From an uncultured Bacteroidales bacterium (lineage in GTDB: Bacteria > Bacteroidota > Bacteroidia > Bacteroidales > Paludibacteraceae), in NCBI GenBank assembly GCA_946405045.1, contig CAMJFV010000162.1, positions 1 through 5,388 of the forward strand: a stretch of 5,388 nucleotides of DNA. Reading direction: 5' to 3'. The notes beneath the pieces are model-generated. The model had not been told where the DNA came from and made no database searches. It saw nothing but the letters and a program-made list of their open reading frames with translations. A program made the position numbers and the translations under genes. Positions 1 to 5,388 of the stretch are shown here, piece after piece. Position 1 is the first letter of the stretch; each line of letters starts with the position of its first letter.

Positions 1-716
1 GTTTGGTGGATGAGCGTCGTGATCCATTCAAGGCAACGCATGCAGCAGCTAAATATCTGAAGAATTTGTATGGAATCTATAAAGATTGGTCGCTTGTGAT
101 CGCCGCATACAACTGTGGACCGGGAAATGTGAACAAGGCGATTCGTCGTTCTGGAGGCAAACGAGATTATTGGGCTATCTACCCTTTCCTACCTCGTGAG
201 ACACGTGGCTATGTGCCTGCGTTTATTGCTGCCACATATACGATGACATACTTTGCAGAGCATAAGATTTGTCCGGCGAATATCCAATTCCCTCTTGCAT
301 GCGACACTGTCCATACGTCAAAGCGTATGAGTCTGCAGCAGATAGCAGCAATCTTAGGACAGGATATAGATGTGTTAAGAAATTTGAATCCTCAGTATCG
401 ACGCGATATCATCCCAGGTTCAAAGGAGTATACTGTATGTTTGCCAAGTTCGGCAGTAAACGGATTCATTGAGCACGAGGACACAATCTGCAATTATAAG
501 AAGGAGGAGCTTTGTCCTCAGCGTATTCAGGTGGAGCCAGCGTCGTATGGCAGAGGCTATTACGGACCAAGCAACGGACGTGTATATAGAGTTCGTCAGG
601 GTGATACGTTGGGATCAATCGCAAGACGCAACAGAGTAAGTGTTGCTCAAATCAAGAGATGGAATAATCTCCGTTCCGACAGATTGTCAATTGGACAAAA
701 ACTGATTGTGAGATAA
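1..716 (+). CDS. MltD-like membrane-bound lytic murein transglycosylase, C-terminal part (5' end outside window)
   Basis: This is the C-terminal 237 residues of a peptidoglycan lytic transglycosylase, which cleaves the MurNAc-GlcNAc bond to form 1,6-anhydro ends in the cell envelope. The frame is open from base 3; the TTG there is an internal Leu codon, because VDERRDP is a conserved mid-domain motif of the family, so the gene is 5'-partial. Residues 1-85 are the end of the SLT/GEWL-fold catalytic domain, with DERRDP, AAKYL, the AAYNCGPGNV motif (residues 34-43), LPRETRGYVP and FIAA. The catalytic Glu and the signal peptide lie upstream and cannot be seen. Residues about 102-150 look like a diverged LysM repeat. 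After a Tyr/Gly-rich linker (about 180-193), residues 194-236 are a clear LysM (YRVRQGDTLGSIARR through LSIGQKLIV) that should bind glycan. Six cysteines are present, compatible with an exported protein. The gene ends in TAA at 714-716, is followed by hairpins, and converges on metH. The family call is firm; MltD itself is the nearest named type. Confidence 0.93.
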   Translation, partial: LVDERRDPFKATHAAAKYLKNLYGIYKDWSLVIAAYNCGPGNVNKAIRRSGGKRDYWAIYPFLPRETRGYVPAFIAATYTMTYFAEHKICPANIQFPLACDTVHTSKRMSLQQIAAILGQDIDVLRNLNPQYRRDIIPGSKEYTVCLPSSAVNGFIEHEDTICNYKKEELCPQRIQVEPASYGRGYYGPSNGRVYRVRQGDTLGSIARRNRVSVAQIKRWNNLRSDRLSIGQKLIVR

Positions 717-722
717 GAATAT

Positions 723-740
723 AATCTCCATCGAGATTTT
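723..740 (+). terminator. Small hairpin just after the transglycosylase stop codon
   Basis: A 6-bp stem AATCTC (723-728) / GAGATT (733-738) closes a CATC tetraloop and is followed by TT, starting 7 bases after the TAA. It is weak and A/T-rich. It probably acts as a 3'-end stabiliser or an accessory terminator ahead of the stronger hairpin at 749-793. No thermodynamic calculation was made. Confidence 0.4.
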
Positions 741-748
741 ATCATAAC

Positions 749-796
749 AGGCCACGGTTGGCAAAACGAGTAATGTTTTGGCTACTGTGGCCTTTA
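749..796 (+). terminator. Long intrinsic terminator of the transglycosylase gene
   Basis: AGGCCAC (749-755) pairs with GTGGCCT (787-793). The stem continues inward through 756-760/782-786, with one G-T pair and one T-T mismatch, and then through CAAAAC (762-767) / GTTTTG (775-780), closing a 7-base loop. The arm is about 19 bp and is followed by TT then ATAAT on the + strand. Stem length and GC-rich base make this the best terminator candidate in the convergent region. Read on the - strand, the hairpin is followed by GTTATGAT rather than a T-run, so it is less convincing as the metH terminator, though it could still slow polymerase from that side. Confidence 0.72.
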
Positions 797-822
797 TAAT
801 TCATAATTCGTAATTCATAATT
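795..822 (-). repeat. Left array of four 7-bp repeats (AATTRYG type), inverted relative to the right array
   Basis: Read on the - strand, 822 down to 795 is four consecutive heptamers: AATTATG, AATTACG, AATTATG, AATTATA. The same unit occurs in the opposite orientation at 910-944, so the two arrays flank the 87-base core at 823-909 as imperfect inverted repeats. The array starts directly after the T-tract of the transglycosylase terminator. Similar A/T-rich heptamer strings are, from memory, common between genes in Bacteroidales; I could not verify this here. Confidence 0.75.
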
Positions 823-890
823 GTGGGGAAATACATCTGAGGAATTTATTTGAACACATTCCTCATTAGCATTTATTTCCGTCCACAATT
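819..890. repeat. Long fold-back (inverted repeat) core
   Basis: AATTGTGG (819-826) plus GGAAATA (827-833) pairs with TATTTCC (874-880) plus CCACAATT (883-890). That gives 15 perfect base pairs interrupted only by a 2-base bulge (GT, 881-882). Inside, after an asymmetric internal loop (CATC against 866-873), an 8-bp perfect stem TGAGGAAT (838-845) / ATTCCTCA (858-865) closes a 12-base loop. The whole forms a 72-base hairpin in either transcript. It has no coding capacity. It may help end metH transcription or be the body of a short palindromic repeat element. Confidence 0.8.
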
Positions 891-913
891 GTCGTTGGAA
901 TGCACCAACAATT
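887..913. repeat. Second small hairpin sharing the fold-back's AATT arm
   Basis: GTTGG (894-898) pairs with CCAAC (905-909) around the loop AATGCA. The stem is extended by AATT (887-890) against AATT (910-913) across a 3-base bulge. It uses bases 887-890, which also close the larger fold-back, so the two structures are mutually exclusive at that edge. It lies a few tens of bases after the metH stop in the metH transcript. Confidence 0.5.
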
Positions 914-944
914 ATGCATTATGAATTGTGAATTACGCATTATT
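910..944 (+). repeat. Right array of five 7-bp repeats, running into the metH stop codon
   Basis: Five consecutive heptamers fill this stretch: AATTATG (910-916), CATTATG (917-923), AATTGTG (924-930), AATTACG (931-937), CATTATT (938-944). They fit the consensus (A/C)ATT(A/G)(T/C)G, with only the last base of the final unit departing. Read on the - strand, the final unit covers the metH TAA (942-940) and two bases of its last Lys codon. The repeat therefore overlaps the gene end rather than merely following it. Confidence 0.82.
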
Positions 945-3900
945 TAAGTATTGCCCCTGCTACTGATGCTTGCGGATACATGGCTCCGTTTTCAGTCAGT
1001 GAGATTCCAACTTTGTCGAATGGGATAACTTTCGCCAATTTGAAGATGTCGCTCTGCTCTGGCCACATCGGATATCCTACAGCAGGACGGATGCCTGTCC
1101 ATCCAAACTGGCTCAGATTCTTTGCCAGATATTGGTTTCCTGCTTCCACAAGTCGGTCGGCAAGTGATTGGGCAAGCAATGCCTCATAGTTGTCGTCGCC
1201 TTTCTTCAGCTCTTCTATATGCTTGATGAATGGTTCTGAAATTGTGGCTGCGAAGAATCCGAGGATATCTCCGTCGGCTTTTATATGACAACAGATCGGT
1301 GCCCATGCATCGCATAATTGCAATGTCTCTTTGTCTTTCTTGATTTTCAAGCCATCTGCGTCGACAAAGGCTGGATAGAATGCTTCCAACGAGTTGATTC
1401 CGAATCCAGGCATCTGCTGGAGTCTGTTTAGAAGCTCTTCAGCATCTTCATGTAGGGATTTTGCTTCGTCGCTACCATCTTTCACTCTCCAGACGTGGTA
1501 GAAATATCTCCAGTCGATAAGCGGTCTGACTTCAGAAAGTGCGATCAATTCGTGTTTTTTCTCGCCATTATATGGTGGTTCGACACTCTTCTCCACCTCT
1601 TTTTTCTCTGGAGCCGGAATCGAATGTGCCTCTGCTGGAGATTTTTCTTCTGAGCCTCCATTATTATATTCATCGCGTAGACGTTGCTGATACTCCTTGA
1701 TTTCAGCGATGTACGCATCTCTGGAATCAGACAGTAGACGTGAGACAACCACAGGGTTTTGTGCCGCATCTGATGCTCTGATCACCACTCCATTCGGATA
1801 CAGCGGTGCCATTTTCAACGCTGTATGTAGATCGGAAGTCGTCGCTCCACCCACGATAAGTGGGATGCTGAGACCAGCCTCCTGCATCATCTTTGCTACC
1901 GTACACATTTCTTCAAGCGACGGTGTGATCAATCCACTCAGGCATACAACATCACTTTTCTCTTCAATCGCAGTCTTGATTATATCATCCGGTGGCACCA
2001 TAACGCCCAAATCTGTAACGCTATATCCGTTACAAGTGAGCACCACAGCCACGATATTCTTTCCTATATCATGGACATCTCCCTTCACTGTGGCAATCAC
2101 AAGTTTACCTGCAGAATGGGCGTCTCCATCGGATTTTGTGATGTATGGATTCAGGATCGACACAGCCTGTTTCATCGTGCGGGCTGTCTTCACCACCTGT
2201 GGTAAAAACATCTTGCCTTCACCGAATAGTTGGCCCACTTCGTTCATGCCTTCCATCAACGGTCCTTCGATGATTTTAAGTGCTGAACCATATTTTGTCA
2301 TCGCCTCCTCAAGATCTGGCTTTAGTGTCGAACCGTTACCTGTTTTCAGTGCATTACGCAGACGCTCATCACATGTTGTGGCGGCTGCAGGAGCTGACGC
2401 TGCGGTTGGAGCTTGCACCGTCGCACCGGATATTTTTTGAGCTTTTTCAGCCTCTTTTCTTAGTCTTATCTCTTCCGCAAGAGCGATAAGCAACTCGGTA
2501 GCCTCTTCATCACGTCGTGTGAAAAGGACCCCTCGTATAGCGAGACGCAATGCTTCCGGCACACTCTCGCTAGGAATCATTGCAGACGGATTCAAGATAG
2601 CCATATCCATTCCGCGTGGTATGGCTTCGTCAAGGAAGACGGTGTGCATGGTCTCACGCACGTAGTTGTTGCCACGGAATGCGAAAGAGAGGTTGCTCAA
2701 TCCGCCAGACACTCTTGCTCCAGGCAGATTTGCATGTATCCATTCAGCCGCACGCACAAAATCGATTCCATAATCAAAATGTTCCGCCATTCCCGTCGCT
2801 ACGGTAAGCACATTAGGGTCGAAAATGATATCTCCAGGAGGAAAATCAAGGTTTTCTCTAAGTAGACGGTAGGCTCTTCCACATATCTCGATCTTTCTGT
2901 CGTACGTGGTAGCCTGACCTTCTTCGTCGAAAGCCATCACAATGACAGCCGCACCGAATTGTCGGATAACACGGGCATGATCGAGGAATTTTTCTTCGCC
3001 TTCCTTCAATGAGATAGAGTTGACGATACATTTTCCCTGTGTCCATTTCAAAGCCTCTTCAATCACCTCAAAACGAGATGAATCCAACATCAAAGGAAGT
3101 TTGGCTATCTCCGGATCAGACGCGATCAGTCGCACAAAATGAGCCATCTCAACCTTGGCGTCAAGCAGACCGTCGTCCATATTTATATCTATGACGTTAG
3201 CACCGCCCTCCACCTGTTTACGGGCGATCTCAAGAGCTTCGTCATAACATTTTTCATTGATTAATTTCAGGAACTTGCGTGAGCCTGCCACATTGCATCG
3301 TTCACCGATCTTCAGGAATTTGTCTCCTTCTGGCAGTGCAGCGACAGATAGAGGTTCAAGACCAGACAGCAAAAGATTATGAGGGTCTAACGTCTTGACT
3401 TTATGTATTTTGGCATGTCCTTTCTCAACAACTTCATTAATTGCCGCGATATGTTCAGGAGTTGTACCACAGCATCCACCGACTATGTTAAGCAAACCTT
3501 CGTCGAAGAACGGAGCCAGCTCACTTCGCATCTTGAACGGAGTGTCGACATATTTTCCGAGAGCGTTTGGCAAACCAGCGTTAGGATGGCAGCTCACGTA
3601 GAATGGAGACGCTTCACATATACGGCGAAGATATGGTAACAATGCCTCTGCTCCAAGTCCACAGTTGAGACCGATGCTCAACAACGGAGCATGGGAGACA
3701 CTCGCAATGAAGGCTTCAATTGTCTGGCCGGACAACGAACGACCGCTGTTGTCGCTGATGGTAAGAGAAAGCATAAGCTCCACACGTCGCCCCATCTTTT
3801 TCATTGCTCTTTCAGCAGCCACAAGAGCGGCTTTGGAATTAAGAGTATCGAAAATAGTCTCGATAAGAAAAGCGTCTACTCCACCCTCGATCAAGGCTGA

Positions 3901-4329
3901 CATCTGCTCTTCGTATGCGTCTGTGATCTCATCAAAAGTGACTGAGCGTGCGGCAGGATCATCCGCATTTTCCGACATCGACAGCATCTTGCCAGTCGGG
4001 CCGACACTTCCTGCCACGAAACGTGGACGATCAGGAGTGATAGCCATCATCCTATCAGCCTCCGCACGTGCCAACTTGGCAGCGGCAATATTCATCTCCC
4101 TGATCTTATCTTGCATACCATATTCAGCCTGCGAGATGCGTTGAGCGCCAAACGAACAAGTAGAGACGATATCCGCACCGGCTTCGAGGTATCCACGGTG
4201 AATCTTAGCGATCACGTCGGGATTTTCCATAGGCAAAGCATCGTTATTGCCCTGGATTCCACATGCTTGTATCATTGTGCCATATCCACCGTCGAGGATA
4301 AGGATTCTATTTTGGAGCTGTTTTCTCAT
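940..4329 (-). CDS. metH: Cobalamin-dependent methionine synthase, with shortened reactivation domain
   Basis: MetH moves a methyl group from 5-methyl-THF via cobalamin to homocysteine, making methionine and THF in the cytoplasm. I use the ATG at 4329 (1129 residues), giving MRKQLQNRILILDGGYGTMIQ; an in-frame TTG at 4338 is less likely. There is no Shine-Dalgarno, as is usual in Bacteroidota. Domains: homocysteine-binding barrel, about 5-320, with zinc ligands C223 (GLNCG) and C286/C287 (GGCCGT); pterin-binding barrel, about 335-600, from KIGERCNVAGSRKF; Ala/Pro linker, about 637-651; cobalamin cap, about 655-735, with GEGKMFLPQVVK; cobalamin domain, about 740-870, with DVHDIG (axial H753), SGLITPS and GGATTS; Glu/Lys/Pro-rich linker, about 890-927; reactivation domain from about 930. 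That last domain keeps IDW (D939) and RPAVGYP (R1081) but ends soon after ASVAG. E. coli MetH has 1227 residues, so about 90 are missing here, half internally and half at the C-terminus. The gene follows metF by 88 bp. Confidence 0.97.
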   Translation of the reverse strand: MRKQLQNRILILDGGYGTMIQACGIQGNNDALPMENPDVIAKIHRGYLEAGADIVSTCSFGAQRISQAEYGMQDKIREMNIAAAKLARAEADRMMAITPDRPRFVAGSVGPTGKMLSMSENADDPAARSVTFDEITDAYEEQMSALIEGGVDAFLIETIFDTLNSKAALVAAERAMKKMGRRVELMLSLTISDNSGRSLSGQTIEAFIASVSHAPLLSIGLNCGLGAEALLPYLRRICEASPFYVSCHPNAGLPNALGKYVDTPFKMRSELAPFFDEGLLNIVGGCCGTTPEHIAAINEVVEKGHAKIHKVKTLDPHNLLLSGLEPLSVAALPEGDKFLKIGERCNVAGSRKFLKLINEKCYDEALEIARKQVEGGANVIDINMDDGLLDAKVEMAHFVRLIASDPEIAKLPLMLDSSRFEVIEEALKWTQGKCIVNSISLKEGEEKFLDHARVIRQFGAAVIVMAFDEEGQATTYDRKIEICGRAYRLLRENLDFPPGDIIFDPNVLTVATGMAEHFDYGIDFVRAAEWIHANLPGARVSGGLSNLSFAFRGNNYVRETMHTVFLDEAIPRGMDMAILNPSAMIPSESVPEALRLAIRGVLFTRRDEEATELLIALAEEIRLRKEAEKAQKISGATVQAPTAASAPAAATTCDERLRNALKTGNGSTLKPDLEEAMTKYGSALKIIEGPLMEGMNEVGQLFGEGKMFLPQVVKTARTMKQAVSILNPYITKSDGDAHSAGKLVIATVKGDVHDIGKNIVAVVLTCNGYSVTDLGVMVPPDDIIKTAIEEKSDVVCLSGLITPSLEEMCTVAKMMQEAGLSIPLIVGGATTSDLHTALKMAPLYPNGVVIRASDAAQNPVVVSRLLSDSRDAYIAEIKEYQQRLRDEYNNGGSEEKSPAEAHSIPAPEKKEVEKSVEPPYNGEKKHELIALSEVRPLIDWRYFYHVWRVKDGSDEAKSLHEDAEELLNRLQQMPGFGINSLEAFYPAFVDADGLKIKKDKETLQLCDAWAPICCHIKADGDILGFFAATISEPFIKHIEELKKGDDNYEALLAQSLADRLVEAGNQYLAKNLSQFGWTGIRPAVGYPMWPEQSDIFKLAKVIPFDKVGISLTENGAMYPQASVAGAILK

Positions 4330-4341
4330 TATATTCAATTC

Positions 4342-4360
4342 TGTATGGGTAGAAACCCTT
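4342..4360 (-). promoter_or_regulatory. Second of two tandem hairpins, in the metH leader
   Basis: On the - strand, AAGGGT (4360-4355) is followed by TTCT and ACCC (4350-4347), then ATACA. This is a 4-bp stem with a 4-base loop, lying 17 bases upstream of the metH ATG. It shares the AAGGG...CCCATACA layout with the hairpin at 4397-4369, including an exact 8-base CCCATACA repeat 27 bases apart. It may affect metH translation or mRNA processing; that role is inference, and the stem is short. Confidence 0.35.
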
Positions 4361-4397
4361 TTAAAAAATGTATGGGCAAGTTTAAAAACCTGCCCTT
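4361..4397 (-). terminator. Terminator-like hairpin between metF and metH
   Basis: On the - strand, TGCCC/GGGCA arms (4391-4395 and 4374-4378) pair. The stem continues past one mismatch into 4387-4389/4380-4382 and closes a 4-base loop. It is followed by ATACATTTTTT (4373-4363), a six-T run in the coding direction. This has the form of an intrinsic terminator 20-odd bases after the metF stop. Because metH follows with only 88 bp and no visible Bacteroidota promoter motif (TAnnTTTG), a partial terminator or attenuator that lowers metH relative to metF is as likely as full termination. Confidence 0.55.
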
Positions 4398-4417
4398 ATA
4401 AAATTATGTAAATATGC

Positions 4418-5371
4418 TTAGAAAATTTCTTTAGCCACACGAGCCACAGAATCAGAAGCCATAAGAGTATAGAAATGAAGGTTGTTGACTCCGTGAGCAA
4501 GAAGGTCACGGCACTGACCTAAGCACCACTCTACGCCGACTTCCTTAGCTTCTTCATCCGTCTTGCATTTGGCCAATTCGTTAGCAAACGCTTCAGGAAT
4601 ATCCGTATGGAACACCTTCGGAAGGACATTCAACTGATTGCGTAGCACCACTGGTTTGATTCCAGGAATGATAGGGACTGTGATGCCAGCCTCACGAGCT
4701 TTTGCCACGAAATCATAATATTTCTGATTATCGAAAAACATCTGAGTGACAAGGTATTGAGCTCCATTCTTCACCTTCTCAACAGCTATACGAAGGTCAG
4801 AATTTAGGTTTGGAGCCTCCTCATGTTTCTCTGGATAGCAAGCCATTCCGTAAGAGAAAGGAACGTCGACACCCTCTATTTTATCACCATATATATCTAA
4901 TCCCTTATTGAAATCATTCACCTGTTTCTGAAGGTCTGTAGCATAATCATTGTATAGATTTTCCTGTCCAGCTGGCACCGACACATTCTTGCTGTCACCA
5001 CGAAGAAGAAGAAGATTGTGTATGCCAAGGAAATTAAGGTCGAGAAGGGCGTATTCCGTCTCCTCCTTAGTGAATCCCTTGCAGATGATATGAGGAACCG
5101 CCTGAATGCCATATTTATTCTGGATTGCAGCGGCGATAGCCACAGTGCCGGGGCGACGCAATACCATGCTTCTGCGCAACAGACCGTCAGCCTGAGGACG
5201 ATAGATAGCCTCACTATGGTGAGATGTGATATTTATATATTTAGGATCAAATTCACGAAGTTTATCTACAATCTTATATATTCTATCGATACCGTTTCCC
5301 TTTAGAGGAGGTAGGATTTCAAATGAGAACACAGTTTTCTGTGAATTAGTGATGAAATTCTGAACTGTCAT
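4418..5371 (-). CDS. metF: 5,10-methylenetetrahydrofolate reductase
   Basis: This flavin (FAD)-dependent TIM-barrel enzyme reduces 5,10-methylene-THF to 5-methyl-THF with NAD(P)H in the cytoplasm, supplying the methyl donor for the adjacent methionine synthase. The protein has 317 residues, slightly longer than E. coli MetF (296), and covers the whole family domain. Visible hallmarks are FSFEILPP with the catalytic Glu at E18 (E. coli Glu28), NITSHHSE (about 47-54), LLRGD with D126 (E. coli Asp120, next to the flavin), YPEKHEEAPN (179-188), VTQMFFD with Q210 (E. coli Gln183, folate contact), PGIKPV (236-241) and LHFYTLM near the end. The start ATG at 5371 follows an A/T-rich leader without a Shine-Dalgarno, and the stop is TAA at 4420-4418. 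It lies immediately upstream of metH on the same strand, in pathway order. The promoter lies mostly beyond the window edge. Nothing suggests damage. Confidence 0.97.
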   Translation of the reverse strand: MTVQNFITNSQKTVFSFEILPPLKGNGIDRIYKIVDKLREFDPKYINITSHHSEAIYRPQADGLLRRSMVLRRPGTVAIAAAIQNKYGIQAVPHIICKGFTKEETEYALLDLNFLGIHNLLLLRGDSKNVSVPAGQENLYNDYATDLQKQVNDFNKGLDIYGDKIEGVDVPFSYGMACYPEKHEEAPNLNSDLRIAVEKVKNGAQYLVTQMFFDNQKYYDFVAKAREAGITVPIIPGIKPVVLRNQLNVLPKVFHTDIPEAFANELAKCKTDEEAKEVGVEWCLGQCRDLLAHGVNNLHFYTLMASDSVARVAKEIF

Positions 5372-5388
5372 ATTATTATATAATGTTT

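Noticed and set aside
720..795. Possible remnant of the missing MetH C-terminus on the - strand beyond the repeat element
   Set aside because: Translating one - strand frame gives KGHSSQNITRFANRGLL and a stop, with no resemblance to the YF/YY SAM-contact region, and the stretch is mostly accounted for by the terminator hairpin of the converging gene.
795..944. CRISPR array or insertion sequence
   Set aside because: The 7-bp units are too short and contiguous for CRISPR repeats with spacers, and the 150-base unit has no transposase ORF or visible target-site duplication.
1697..2440. Long (247-codon) open frame on the + strand inside metH
   Set aside because: It lies wholly antisense to the cobalamin-binding part of metH, and its composition (Ser/Thr/Ala/Ile-rich, no recognisable domain) is what the complement of a well-conserved gene gives.
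3665..4144. 159-codon open frame on the + strand
   Set aside because: It is antisense to the metH homocysteine-binding domain, with no family resemblance; treated as a shadow frame.
4330..4338. TTG at 4338 as the metH start, adding three residues
   Set aside because: The ATG at 4329 is in frame, gives a usual MetH N-terminus a few residues before the ILDGG motif, and is the more common start codon.
4330..4417. Cobalamin or SAM riboswitch in front of metH
   Set aside because: The spacer is only 88 bases and shows two simple hairpins. I see no B12-box or SAM-riboswitch core. A riboswitch upstream of metF would lie outside the window.

Overview
The window looks like an ordinary chromosomal segment of a Bacteroidales bacterium (Bacteroides/Prevotella-like). 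The reasons are the style of the MltD-type lytic transglycosylase with LysM repeats, a MetF of 317 residues, A/T-rich start regions without Shine-Dalgarno sequences, and short A/T-rich intergenic repeats of a kind I recall from this group. No genus can be assigned from the sequence alone.

Layout. Bases 1-716 (+) hold the 3' part of a lytic transglycosylase gene; its catalytic glutamate and signal peptide lie outside the window. Bases 717-939 form a dense convergent intergenic region. It has a small hairpin, a long intrinsic terminator, and then a fold-back element flanked by inverted arrays of a 7-bp repeat. Bases 940-4329 (-) hold cobalamin-dependent methionine synthase (metH). Bases 4330-4417 are a short spacer with two tandem hairpins. 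Bases 4418-5371 (-) hold methylenetetrahydrofolate reductase (metF). The last 17 bases are the start of the metF upstream region.

Function. metF and metH are adjacent, on the same strand and in pathway order. MetF reduces 5,10-methylene-THF to 5-methyl-THF, and MetH passes that methyl group through cobalamin to homocysteine, giving methionine and regenerating THF. Together they form a methyl-supply unit, probably transcribed as metF-metH. The transglycosylase is a cell-wall remodelling gene that only converges on this unit.

The most notable feature is the 3' end of metH. The zinc, pterin and cobalamin sites are intact. The C-terminal reactivation (S-adenosylmethionine-binding) domain is about 90 residues shorter than in E. 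coli MetH and stops just before the equivalent of SAM-contacting Tyr1189. The reading frame runs from conserved protein sequence straight into the 7-bp repeat array, which supplies the stop codon. This suggests, but does not prove, that a repeat element trimmed the gene. I found no phage, CRISPR, insertion-sequence or defence genes.
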